The notes beneath the pieces were generated by a model. It did no database searches and was not told the origin of the DNA. It saw nothing but the letters and a program-made list of their open reading frames with translations. Below are positions 36,315 through 45,050 of a stretch of 64,000 nt of DNA, piece by piece. Within the stretch, counting starts at the first letter, position 1. Every line of letters begins with the position of its first letter. The position numbers and the translations under genes are program-made. Source of the stretch: Aquabacterium commune (GTDB lineage: Bacteria > Pseudomonadota > Gammaproteobacteria > Burkholderiales > Burkholderiaceae_C); contig NZ_SNXW01000002.1 in the NCBI RefSeq assembly GCF_004362855.1, positions 62,001 to 126,000 of the forward strand, in the 5' to 3' direction.

Positions 36315-39300
36315 CGTGTGCCTCCTGCAGAGACCACCGCGACGGGAACGGCCACGCTGGCCGCGCCCGCCACACCCGCCTCATCGACACCGGCCACGAC
36401 CGCCGGCAGGGCCACGGCGCGGACCGCGCCACCTCCAGGGCCACCGCCGCCACCGCCAGCACTGCCGCCCGGAGCGCCTGCCCCGCCAGCGCCCACCTCA
36501 CCCGCGGACGACGCCCCGCTGTTGGAGATGATGCGCAGCTGCACCGCCACGGCCAGATCGCCTTGCGGCCACTTCAGCTCGAACACCTGGCCATCGACCT
36601 TGCGGCGACGCGCTGCGTTGATCATCTTCTCCAGGCCGAAGCGGCCCGGCTCGCTGAAGAAGCCCACGCCGCGGCCATCGAAGGTCACGCCACTGATTTT
36701 CACGCCCGGTGTGCCTGGCCCCGGCCACACGAAGGGCGTCCAGCTGGAGGCGCCCTGGCGGTAGCGCAGCACCTGCCCATCGATGTCCAGGGTGTACTCG
36801 GTCAGGCCAGGCGAGGGCAGCGGCAAGACCTGGAAGGTCGTTTGCACACCGGCCTGCGAGGCATCGGCCGCACCAGCGGGCACCGCACCGCGCCCACCTG
36901 CGCCATGGGGGGCAGTCGCTCCGCCAGGACCGCCCAGGGGCGCCACCCAGCCGCCCAGGCCGGCCACGAAGTCAGGACGCAGGCGCACGCCCATGTCGGC
37001 CCAGGTGCGCGGGCTCAGGGCATCGCCACGGCGCAGCACCAGTGCGCCCAGCGACTGCTCGACGAATTTGGCCACAGCCCCCTCGCTGCCGAACACCGCG
37101 GCCACCTCGGTCGGGCTGGCCTCCAGGCTGGCGCGGCGATCGTATGGGTATTTCGTGGCCAGGGTGCGCTGGAAGGGCTCATAGACCAAGGCCGCCCAGT
37201 TGCGGTTGAGTTCGGCCTCGGTGGGGCGCACCAGCACGGCGAAGGCTTGCATCAAGGGCCGCACGAGCAGGGGCCGCAAGGCCGCGCGGGGCGCATCGCC
37301 CAGACCGGTGAGCAATTGCTCGTCCACCAGCTTGAGCGACTCGGCCAGCTCGCCCTGCCCTTCCAGCGTCTGCAGCATGAACTGCCGCGAAGCCGGGCCG
37401 GCATCGCCCTGGTTCTTCATCTGGTTGAATCGGGTGCGCACGCCCGACAGCGATGCCAGGTAAGTCTGCGCCAGGGTGTTGCCACCCTCGCGCGGCGTCA
37501 TCAGGCGGTTGATGCCAGCGAATTTCTCGCCGATCGGGCCCATGGGCACGGCCATGGCCTTGCCCAGGTCCACCTGCACATTGACGCCGGCCGGTGCCGG
37601 TGCCATGCCCAGCACGGTGCGCTTGAACCACTCGACCACGCCTGTCTGGCCCTGCGCCAGCTTGTCGTTGAGCAGGCTGGGGTTGTCCCAGGCGGTTTGC
37701 TCGTGGAGCGTGCGCAGCAAGGTGGCCAGCGGCGAGCTGACCGGGTCGCCCAGGCGGTTCATGCGCTGCACGGCCTGATCGAAGCCGTTGAAGTCCTGCA
37801 CGCTCACGCCCTGCATGAACTTCTGCCAGGCCTGGGCGTACTCGGTTTTGTAGAGCTGGGTCAGGGTCTTCTGGATTTGCTCGGGGCTGCCTTCGAGGGT
37901 GAGGTCGTCGGAGGTGGCGGTCTTGAGCACCCAGTCGGTGGACTGCAGGGTGTGGCGGGCCGCCTCCTCGATGGCGCCCTTGACGTGGCCGTCCCAGGCC
38001 TGGCGGGTGAAAGCGCCAGGCACCACCTGGCTGCCGGCCAGCACCTCGCGGTCGCCGTCGCCCATCAGGCTGGCCACGGTCACGGCCGGGTAGCGCGTGG
38101 CGGCGCGGGCCTTGATGTCGGCATACACCCGTTCGCGGGCCGGCAGGCCCTTGACCACGCGGCGCAGGTTGTCGCGGGTCTGGTCGATGAGGGCCACGTC
38201 CAGGTCGAGCTGGGGAAAAGCCGGATCGCCCATGCGCGCCAGGGCGAAAGACAGCACCCGCTCGGCGTGGCGGATCATCGCTTCGCGCGGCAGGCCGCCG
38301 CGGTTGAGCTCCAGCCATTCGCGCCAGAAACGCGTGAGCTGGTCGCCCATGTGGCCAGGCTCCAGGCGGGCCCGCTCGCCCAGCATGAGGTAGGCCTTGA
38401 GGGCGTTGTAGGCCTCGCCCACGTCGCGCGCCGAGGCACTGGTGTAGGGCGTGGGCGCATCGGCCTGCCCGGGTGCTGTACCGCCTGCAGCGGCGGAAGC
38501 AGAAGCAGCGGCCACAGCCGCAGAGGTCTCACCCGCGCGGCCCTGCGGCACCAGCTCGGCGGCATGCGCATTGACCTCGGCCAGGTAGGCCTGCATGCCC
38601 TGGGCGCTGGGCTGCAGCAGCAAGGCTTGCAGGCCGTGGAAGTATTCCTCCTTCAAGCGGCGCTCGATGGCATCGCCCTGGTAGAGGCCCAGGCCCAGCG
38701 ACCAGGTGTGCTGATCGCGGGCGCGCTGCACCTGCTCCAGCCGGTCTTGCAAGATCTCCAGCGCCTCCAGGCGCGAGGCCAGGTCCACGCGCTTGTCCTG
38801 CACGCGCTGCGCATTGACCAGGTCAGCCTGCACGTGCGACACCCACTCGCGGTTGCCCAGGTAAGACCAGGTCCAGCCCGCCAGCAAGGCACCCAGCAAC
38901 AGCATGCCACCGGCAAAGCTGGCCAGGCGCAAGCGCAACTTCTGGCGGCTGGTGTACTGCTGCACCAATTGCTTGTCGGCGAAGATGACGCGCGAGAACA
39001 ACTCCTTGAGGAAGAAGCCGCTTTGCGAGTACACGGTCGCGGCCGTGCCAGGCTGCAGCTGAAGACCGAACTGCTCGGCCACGCGGCGGCTGGCGCGGCT
39101 GGTGGACTGCCCTTCCTGCACCGCGCTGGTGAAATAAAAGCCACGGAAGATGGGGCGGAACTGGTAGGGGTTCTCTTCGAACAGCGTGTGCAGGAAGGTG
39201 CGCAGCGTGGGCTTGAGCGCGGCGAATTCCAGCGGGAAGGTCAGCACGCCAGGCGGCAGCTGTTCGCCGCGGTGCAAGGACATGCGCGTCACCGAAGCAT

Positions 39301-40240
39301 CCTTCAGGCCTTGGCAGAGGACGTCCATGTGCTGCTCGAACAGGGCCGAGGCATCGGCGGGCGACTGCACGTCGTACGGCAGGGTGGCGCCCCAGACACG
39401 GTCGCGTTCGGCACGGTCGCGGTCCTCAAAGAAATCGACGAAGCCCGCGATCAAGTCGGCCTTGGTGAAAACCACGTACACCGGCACGAACACTTCGAGC
39501 TGCTCGGTGAGCTCCTGCACGCGCTGGCGCAGCTTGCGGGCCAGGTCGATGGCGAAATCCGCCTTCTGGTTGAGCAGCTCGGCGATGCTGACGGCGATGA
39601 TGACGCCGTTGAGCGGCGCCTTGGGACGGTGCGTTTTCAGCAGCTTGAGGAAGCCCAGCCACTCGCGGTGGTCCTCCTCGTGCACCGAGTAGCGCCCGGC
39701 CGTGTCCAGCAAGATGCCCTCGGTGGTGAAGTACCAGTCGCAGTGGCGCGTACCGCCGATGCCCTGGACGATGGGATCGGTGTTTTCGGCAAAGGGGAAG
39801 GTCAGGCCCGACTTGACGATGGCCGAGCTCTTGCCCGCCGCCGGGTTGCCGATGATGGCGTACCAGGGCAACTCGTACAGCGCCGCGGCGCCAGAGGTTT
39901 CACCGAGCTTGGACGTCTTGATGCGCTTGACGGCATCGGCCATGCGGTTGCGCAAGGCGGCCACTTCGTCGTCCTTGCCGGCGCGCGCGGCCCGGCGCAC
40001 GGCCTGGTCGGCATCGGCCTCGATGGCCTGCTCCAGCGCCTGCCCAGCCTGGCGCACCTGGTGCCTGCGCCACAACCACACGGCCAACCAGGCCAGCGCC
40101 AGCACCACCGCGACGCCCACGGCCCAGACCACCCCCGCGTGCAAGGCGTCGGCGCCCAGCCACAGCAAGGCGGCCAGCGCGGCCACGCCCAGCACAGCGA
40201 GCGTGCGGGCATCGAGGAGAAACAACCAGAGTCCTTGCAT
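36311..40240 (-). CDS. tssM: Type VI secretion inner-membrane protein TssM (IcmF)
   Basis: The 1309-residue protein forms the membrane channel of the secretion system with TssL and TssJ. It has two N-terminal helices (about 14-33 and 36-57), a cytoplasmic NTPase domain with Walker A GNPAAGKSS (131-139), a third helix near 430-450 (GGMLLLGALLAGWTWSYLG) and a large periplasmic domain ending in the DUF1215 part (SWTPFVWPGPGTPGVKIS). A Gly/Pro-rich tail follows. Length is normal. Neither TssL nor TssJ is in the window. Confidence 0.95.
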   Translation of the reverse strand: MQGLWLFLLDARTLAVLGVAALAALLWLGADALHAGVVWAVGVAVVLALAWLAVWLWRRHQVRQAGQALEQAIEADADQAVRRAARAGKDDEVAALRNRMADAVKRIKTSKLGETSGAAALYELPWYAIIGNPAAGKSSAIVKSGLTFPFAENTDPIVQGIGGTRHCDWYFTTEGILLDTAGRYSVHEEDHREWLGFLKLLKTHRPKAPLNGVIIAVSIAELLNQKADFAIDLARKLRQRVQELTEQLEVFVPVYVVFTKADLIAGFVDFFEDRDRAERDRVWGATLPYDVQSPADASALFEQHMDVLCQGLKDASVTRMSLHRGEQLPPGVLTFPLEFAALKPTLRTFLHTLFEENPYQFRPIFRGFYFTSAVQEGQSTSRASRRVAEQFGLQLQPGTAATVYSQSGFFLKELFSRVIFADKQLVQQYTSRQKLRLRLASFAGGMLLLGALLAGWTWSYLGNREWVSHVQADLVNAQRVQDKRVDLASRLEALEILQDRLEQVQRARDQHTWSLGLGLYQGDAIERRLKEEYFHGLQALLLQPSAQGMQAYLAEVNAHAAELVPQGRAGETSAAVAAASASAAAGGTAPGQADAPTPYTSASARDVGEAYNALKAYLMLGERARLEPGHMGDQLTRFWREWLELNRGGLPREAMIRHAERVLSFALARMGDPAFPQLDLDVALIDQTRDNLRRVVKGLPARERVYADIKARAATRYPAVTVASLMGDGDREVLAGSQVVPGAFTRQAWDGHVKGAIEEAARHTLQSTDWVLKTATSDDLTLEGSPEQIQKTLTQLYKTEYAQAWQKFMQGVSVQDFNGFDQAVQRMNRLGDPVSSPLATLLRTLHEQTAWDNPSLLNDKLAQGQTGVVEWFKRTVLGMAPAPAGVNVQVDLGKAMAVPMGPIGEKFAGINRLMTPREGGNTLAQTYLASLSGVRTRFNQMKNQGDAGPASRQFMLQTLEGQGELAESLKLVDEQLLTGLGDAPRAALRPLLVRPLMQAFAVLVRPTEAELNRNWAALVYEPFQRTLATKYPYDRRASLEASPTEVAAVFGSEGAVAKFVEQSLGALVLRRGDALSPRTWADMGVRLRPDFVAGLGGWVAPLGGPGGATAPHGAGGRGAVPAGAADASQAGVQTTFQVLPLPSPGLTEYTLDIDGQVLRYRQGASSWTPFVWPGPGTPGVKISGVTFDGRGVGFFSEPGRFGLEKMINAARRRKVDGQVFELKWPQGDLAVAVQLRIISNSGASSAGEVGAGGAGAPGGSAGGGGGGPGGGAVRAVALPAVVAGVDEAGVAGAASVAVPVAVVSAGGTR

Positions 40241-40270
40241 GACAGCGTCCGTGGGCAGAGGGGTCGAAGA

Positions 40271-42031
40271 TCAGGTGGGTGTGGTGGCCCGTGTGACCGT
40301 GGATGCAGCCATGGGCACCGCCGTCGGCCATGACGCAGAGGGCGGCGTCAGCGGCACGGCCACACGCTCCAGCGCGTCCTGCACCAGCAGCGCCAGGGCC
40401 ATGCCCGCAGGCTCGCCTTGGCGCAAGCCCGCCGAGCCCAGGGCGACGCTCACCAGGGAACGCGCCAGGCCCATGTCGCCACAGCCATCGCCCACCCGCA
40501 CCACGCTCAGCATCGGGTCGGCCTGGGGGCGCACGGCCAGCAGCGCTTCGAACACCTCGGCGGTGCGGCTGGCGCGGTGGTCGCCGTCGCTGACCAGGGT
40601 CCAGTCGCCATCGGCATGCGGCGCCATGCACTGCACCACACGCTGCAGCAGGGCCTGCGTGCCACTGGCATCGACGCGCCCGATGACATCGGCCGAGCGC
40701 TCGCGGCGCAGCACCTGCGGCCGCCACATGCGCGGGCACGCAGCGATGTCGTCACGGGCAGAAGGGCTGGGCAGGCCACTGGCAAGCAGGGCATCGGGCG
40801 GCATGTGGCACCAGGCCTCCCAGGCGCGGTTGGCGAGCAGCAGGCCGACGCCCGCTTCACCCGGCACGCGGCCGCGCTGGTGGTGGCTGGTGAACAGCTC
40901 GCCACGGGCCTGCCACTGCGCCACGCAAGCCTCGTCCACCGCGGTGTCAGCGGCCAGCAGCAGCAAGAGTTGTGGCCGCGGCGAAGCCGACCACGCAAGC
41001 CAGTGCGAGGCGAGCTCGGCCCAGACGCGCTCGGGGCTTGCCTCTGCGGCCTCGGTGGCATCGACCGCCTCCGTGGACCCCTGCGACATCGGCTGCGCTG
41101 ACGGCCACGCCGTTTGCCATTCGGGCGCGGGCGCACCGTGGGCGTCTGTCCAGTCCAGCAAGGCGCCACACTGGCTGCGCACCCAAGCCACGGCACGGGC
41201 ACGGTCGTCGTGGGTCCAGGCTGCGGGCAGGCACAGCCGCACCTGCAGGGCGGGCGCACGCTCGGCACGGGCCTGGCGCGTGGCCAGGCCATCCGGCCGC
41301 CCCACGCCGGACAGGTGGCTGGGCGCGCCTGCGGGCAGGCTGGACATCGGCTCGTGGGCACGGGCGGCCGCGCCCCCTTGCCAGGGGCGCTCGCCAGGCT
41401 CGGGGCGCCAAGCCGCCAGCGCGTCCAGCAGGTGATGCAGCGGCGCCTCCAGCAAAGCCAGGGTGCGCAGCACCGGGTCGGGCAAAGGCGTGCTGCCCGC
41501 GTGGCCCAGCTCGCCGTGGGCCAGCAACCAGTCGTTCAGATCGAGGTCGGCCACCCGAGCGCTGAAAACGGGCAAGCCATCGGCATCGCTCAGCTCGGGG
41601 TCCAGGCTCGGTCGCACGCGGGCTTCTTTGAGCGCGTGCCAGGCCTCTGCGGCACCGTGACCGGCGGACAGGCACAGGGCCTCGGCCAAGACTGTGGCCA
41701 CAGGCTGCTCGGGCACCTCGGTAAACGGGGCAGGGGCAGGGGCAGGCGCGCCGCGTTCGCCCGCTGCTGCCAGGCCATGCGCGACCGCCGACGTCGGCAC
41801 GGCGTCCAAGGGGCGATCGGCCAAGGCACGCAGCCGCTTCACCCCGCGCCAGGCCAGCCAGGCCACGGCCGTCAACACCAGGGGCAAGACCAGGAGGTGC
41901 AAGACGATGTCCTGGCCCGACACCGCTTCGGGCGTGCGACGCCACTGCCACAGGGTCAGTGCCCACACCGTGGCGGCGATCACCAGCCACAGCATCCCTG
42001 CCTTGACTGCTCTGGACATGCCTGTGGCCAT
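40271..42031 (-). CDS. Large membrane protein in T6SS cluster, unknown
   Basis: The 586-residue product has two membrane helices near the N-terminus (MLWLVIAATVWALTLWQW and IVLHLLVLPLVLTAVAWLAW) and a long soluble remainder rich in Ala, Trp and His, possibly alpha/beta (LQVRLCLPAAWTHDDRARAV; QLLLLLAADTAVDEAC; DWTLVSDGDHRASRTAEV). No family is recognised. It sits 30 bases upstream of tssM on the same strand, so it is probably co-expressed and secretion-related. ATG 42031 and ATG 42019 are both possible starts. Confidence 0.7.
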   Translation of the reverse strand: MATGMSRAVKAGMLWLVIAATVWALTLWQWRRTPEAVSGQDIVLHLLVLPLVLTAVAWLAWRGVKRLRALADRPLDAVPTSAVAHGLAAAGERGAPAPAPAPFTEVPEQPVATVLAEALCLSAGHGAAEAWHALKEARVRPSLDPELSDADGLPVFSARVADLDLNDWLLAHGELGHAGSTPLPDPVLRTLALLEAPLHHLLDALAAWRPEPGERPWQGGAAARAHEPMSSLPAGAPSHLSGVGRPDGLATRQARAERAPALQVRLCLPAAWTHDDRARAVAWVRSQCGALLDWTDAHGAPAPEWQTAWPSAQPMSQGSTEAVDATEAAEASPERVWAELASHWLAWSASPRPQLLLLLAADTAVDEACVAQWQARGELFTSHHQRGRVPGEAGVGLLLANRAWEAWCHMPPDALLASGLPSPSARDDIAACPRMWRPQVLRRERSADVIGRVDASGTQALLQRVVQCMAPHADGDWTLVSDGDHRASRTAEVFEALLAVRPQADPMLSVVRVGDGCGDMGLARSLVSVALGSAGLRQGEPAGMALALLVQDALERVAVPLTPPSASWPTAVPMAASTVTRATTPT

Positions 42032-42207
42032 GCGAATGTGACGCGATGGTCGAACACGCTGCGCGAGGCTGGGCCTTGCGGCCCCAACCACCGAGCGGAC
42101 GCCCCATCGGTCCGCGCTCCCTGAATGATGTTTTGGTTGAATGCTGTGCCCAGGCACCTGATCAGGCACTTGGGCGGAGCGAGTCTAAGGGCTGCGCCTC
42201 GGCCCCG

Positions 42208-42225
42208 CCCCCCCACGGAGGGGGG
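42208..42225 (-). terminator. GC hairpin after the M15 peptidase gene
   Basis: Seven C (42208-42214) and six G (42220-42225) form a short stem around ACGGA, 48 bases past the peptidase stop on the minus strand. There is no U-tract. The 241-base gap from 42032 to 42272 contains nothing else clear. Confidence 0.3.
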
Positions 42226-42272
42226 TGTGCTGTTACCAGCTGTGTCAACCGCGGTGGGTGACCCAGGCCCGG

Positions 42273-43136
42273 TCAAGGGGCCGCGCCCGCACCTGCACCC
42301 ACACCCGCACGGGCGCGCATGGCCGCCTGCATGCCTGGTTTGCGCCATTCGATGTGGCCCAGGTCGGCCATCTGCCAGCGCCCACCCCAGGTCAGGCCCA
42401 TCTGCTCGGCCACCTGACCGAACAAGGCATAGCCCTGCCGCGCCCACGGGTCGCGCTCGGAAATGACCAGGCGGCCATCCCGCAGGAAGGCGCAATCGGC
42501 CGCCAGGCCCCACTGGTGGTAGCTCTGCCACGGCCCGGCCTGGGTGACGGCCGGCCCGCGCGCGGCCAGCAAGGCCTGGCGTTGCGGGCTGCGCCAGCCT
42601 TCGAGCAAGGCCATGTCATAGCCGTGGGTGGCCTTCATCGCACGGAAGACTTGCAACACCGCCTGCACGAAGGCGGGGTCCATCTGGTCCCAGCGGCGGT
42701 CGGCCGTGGCCAGGAAGGGCTGCTCGGCCACGATGTCCGCTGCCAGGAACACGTCCGGCGGCACGGGCGGGGGCGGCACCAGGTGCTCGCCGAGCAGCAA
42801 CTGCGCCACCTGGGCGTTGGCGGGCACCGTGGCGTCGTCGAAACCGTCCAGGCGTTGGGGGTGCCACCGCGACCAGGCCATGACCACAGCCGCGGGCAGG
42901 CACAACAGCAGCAGGCCACCCCACCACCACGCGCCGCGACGGCCCAGCCGGCGCACCGCCAAACGCGACAGGCCCGGCACCGGCACCGCACGGCCACGCC
43001 AAGCGCCCTGCCACCATCCCGGGAACAGCCAGGCGGCCACGAGCACACCGGACAGCAGCAACGCGCCCAACATGCCCCCCCAGATGGCCCAATCTGCCTG
43101 CATGACCCTGTAACGATTGATTGCAATCCCGACCAC
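42273..43136 (-). CDS. M15-family peptidoglycan peptidase in T6SS cluster (TagX-like)
   Basis: The 287-residue protein has two N-terminal membrane helices (about 16-38 and 70-88), placing its C-terminal M15 domain in the periplasm. Zinc ligands are H207 and D214 (YHQWGLAADCAF) and H261 (LGHIEWRK). M15 enzymes cut peptide cross-links in peptidoglycan. Acinetobacter TagX, an M15 enzyme of a T6SS cluster, is needed for the apparatus to cross the wall; the same job is likely here. GTG 43136 has AGGGAG upstream. Alternatively it could be an effector-like hydrolase, but the anchors argue against it. Confidence 0.85.
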   Translation of the reverse strand: MVGIAINRYRVMQADWAIWGGMLGALLLSGVLVAAWLFPGWWQGAWRGRAVPVPGLSRLAVRRLGRRGAWWWGGLLLLCLPAAVVMAWSRWHPQRLDGFDDATVPANAQVAQLLLGEHLVPPPPVPPDVFLAADIVAEQPFLATADRRWDQMDPAFVQAVLQVFRAMKATHGYDMALLEGWRSPQRQALLAARGPAVTQAGPWQSYHQWGLAADCAFLRDGRLVISERDPWARQGYALFGQVAEQMGLTWGGRWQMADLGHIEWRKPGMQAAMRARAGVGAGAGAAP

Positions 43137-43169
43137 GCGGCTCCCTGTGCAGGGGCCGGCGTTCGTAGA

Positions 43170-43186
43170 ATGGTTTGTTCAACCAT
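43170..43186. promoter_or_regulatory. Palindrome in divergent M15/unknown gene promoter region
   Basis: ATGGTT (43170-43175) and AACCAT (43181-43186) are a perfect inverted repeat with spacer TGTTC. It lies 33 bases before the M15 start and 24 before the 304-residue gene, where a repressor could control both. Confidence 0.4.
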
Positions 43187-43210
43187 CATAAAAGACAGCG
43201 GAGATCGGCC

Positions 43211-44125
43211 GTGAGCCACGACCAAGACGCCGGCGGCCTCACCGCCCGCCACACGCCACGCACGCGCCAGACAGGCCCGCAAGGCCAGGCCGGCCGCCTG
43301 GAACGCCCCAGCCTGTTCGCGGGCATGGAAGACGACGATGTCGATGACGTCGATGCCGACCGCGTTCGGCTGCTGTCCACACTGAGCTCGCGGGGTGGGG
43401 CCAAGGCCGGCCGGGGCCGCCGGGATGCGGGGCGTGGCGGGCGAGCCACGGGACGCGGTCGAGCGGGTTCCAGAGAAGCCCTCTGGGCATCGCCGTGGTG
43501 GAGCCGCGCCTTGTTCGGCGCGATGGCCCTGGGCGCGGTCGCCGTGCTCTACAGCTTCGTCCAAGTGGTGCGCCAGCCGCACGCGATGTCAGCGCGGGCC
43601 CGGGCAGCCGCGGTGGTGACCACGGAACTCAACGCGCTGGCCCCCACGGCCGCAGGCGCTGACATGCCCGCGGCCAGCGCCCGCATCGAGCTTGTGCCGC
43701 CCAAGGCCATCGCAGCAGCTTCGCCGGCATCACCGGCAGTTGCCGATGCATCGCCCCAACCTGTGCAGGTTGACCGCCAGGCGCCACATGCCCAGCAAGC
43801 CCAACAAGCTCAACAGGCCCAGGCGGCCCTGGTCGCCCGCGCCGCTGCCGATGCCGCCCGGCTGAACGCCCCCACCAGCGCCGTGACGCCGCCCGCCGCC
43901 CGCCCGCCCACGGCCCGAGAAGCCAACGGCCGCACGCGCACCAATGAAGATGTCGCCCTGCTGGAAGCCATGATGAAACACGCCAGCGCGCGCCGAGCAC
44001 CGCCCTCGTCGGTGGAAGCCCTGCAAGCCTGTGCCGCCTTGCAAGGCGCCGACGCCGCCGTGTGCAGGGCCAAAGCCTGTGTGCAACACCCCACTGCACC
44101 GGCGTGCCACAGCGACGCCCCCTGA
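43211..44125 (+). CDS. Single-pass membrane protein next to T6SS genes, unknown
   Basis: The 304-residue protein has a basic, Gly/Arg-rich cytoplasmic N-terminus (RDAGRGGRATGRGRAGSR), one membrane helix (ALFGAMALGAVAVLYSFVQVV, about 98-118) and an Ala/Gln/Pro-rich periplasmic part with tandem AQQ units. The C-terminus carries four Cys (ACAALQ, AVCRAKACV, PACHSD) that could form disulfides. No family is recognised. GTG 43211 was chosen for the GGAG site seven bases upstream. It is divergent from the M15 gene. Confidence 0.6.
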   Translation: MSHDQDAGGLTARHTPRTRQTGPQGQAGRLERPSLFAGMEDDDVDDVDADRVRLLSTLSSRGGAKAGRGRRDAGRGGRATGRGRAGSREALWASPWWSRALFGAMALGAVAVLYSFVQVVRQPHAMSARARAAAVVTTELNALAPTAAGADMPAASARIELVPPKAIAAASPASPAVADASPQPVQVDRQAPHAQQAQQAQQAQAALVARAAADAARLNAPTSAVTPPAARPPTAREANGRTRTNEDVALLEAMMKHASARRAPPSSVEALQACAALQGADAAVCRAKACVQHPTAPACHSDAP

Positions 44126-44162
44126 GCAGCGCGCAGCGCACCCGCCGCACTCGCCAGCCATT

Positions 44163-44178
44163 TGACAAACCTTTGTCA
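44163..44178. promoter_or_regulatory. Perfect palindrome upstream of folE
   Basis: TGACAAACCTTTGTCA has two perfect seven-base arms and a CC spacer. It lies 122 bases upstream of folE and contains TTGACA as a potential -35 box (44162-44167), but no good -10 is visible at the right spacing. It looks more like an operator than a terminator. Confidence 0.45.
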
Positions 44179-44300
44179 CGCGCTTGACGCCAATCCATCA
44201 GACCGCCCACTGGGCCAATGGCCCCGGCGTGTGCACAATGCGGGCACAGCGCGCTGCGATGCGCGCTCCCGCAGCCACGCTGCTTCAGTCGGGATCCTCC

Positions 44301-45047
44301 ATGACCACGTCCAAGCTCCGCGCCATCGACAGCGCCTCCAACGCCCCCGAGGGCACAGGCGATGAGGGCGTGCCCGTCTCGGTGCGCATCCGCGAGCGCA
44401 TCCAGGCCGCACAGAAGCGCTTCCACGCCAACGACAACATCGCCGAATTCATCGAACCGGGTGAGCTGGAAAAACTGCTCGACGAGGTGCAAGGCAAGCT
44501 CGGCGGCGTGCTCGAAAGCCTGGTCATCGACACCCACAGCGACCACAACACGCAAGACACGGCCCGCCGCGTGGCCAAGATGTACCTGCAGGAAATCTTC
44601 AAGGGCCGCTACCACGCGCCGCCCGCGGTCACCGAGTTCCCCAACGCCGAGCGCCTCAACGAGCTGATGATCGTCGGGCCCATCACCGTGCGCAGCGCCT
44701 GCTCGCACCACCTGTGCCCCATCATCGGCCGGGTCTGGATTGGCGTGATGCCCAACGAGCACTCCAACCTGATCGGGCTGTCGAAGTACGCCCGCCTGAT
44801 CGACTGGATCATGAGCCGCCCGCAGATCCAGGAAGAGGCCGTCACACAGGTGGCCGACCTGCTGCAATCGCGCATGAGCCCCGACGGCCTGGCCGTGGTG
44901 ATGGAGGCCGACCACTTCTGCATGCACTGGCGCGGCGTCAAGGACATGGACTCCAAGATGATCAACAGCGTCATGCGGGGCTCCTTCCTGAAGAACCCCG
45001 ACCTGCGCCGCGAATTCCTCTCTCTGGTCGCCAACCGAAAGGCCTGA
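44301..45047 (+). CDS. folE: GTP cyclohydrolase I FolE
   Basis: The 248-residue enzyme turns GTP into dihydroneopterin triphosphate, the first step of folate and pterin synthesis. Zinc ligands are C134, H137 (RSACSHHLCP) and C207 (DHFCMHWRG); other motifs are DTHSDHNTQDTARRVAKMYL split near 78-97 and NEHSNLIGLSKYARL near 152-166. An N-terminal extension of about 25 residues is not conserved. The start at 44301 follows GGATCCTCC poorly; no better choice exists. A BLUF gene starts three bases after the stop. Confidence 0.95.
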   Translation: MTTSKLRAIDSASNAPEGTGDEGVPVSVRIRERIQAAQKRFHANDNIAEFIEPGELEKLLDEVQGKLGGVLESLVIDTHSDHNTQDTARRVAKMYLQEIFKGRYHAPPAVTEFPNAERLNELMIVGPITVRSACSHHLCPIIGRVWIGVMPNEHSNLIGLSKYARLIDWIMSRPQIQEEAVTQVADLLQSRMSPDGLAVVMEADHFCMHWRGVKDMDSKMINSVMRGSFLKNPDLRREFLSLVANRKA

Positions 45048-45050
45048 ACC

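Noticed and set aside
36179-40333. Very long open frame antisense to tssM
   Set aside because: The opposite strand encodes a complete TssM with all motifs. Long antisense frames are expected from GC-rich codon bias; the translation is His/Gln/Arg/Gly-rich low-complexity sequence.
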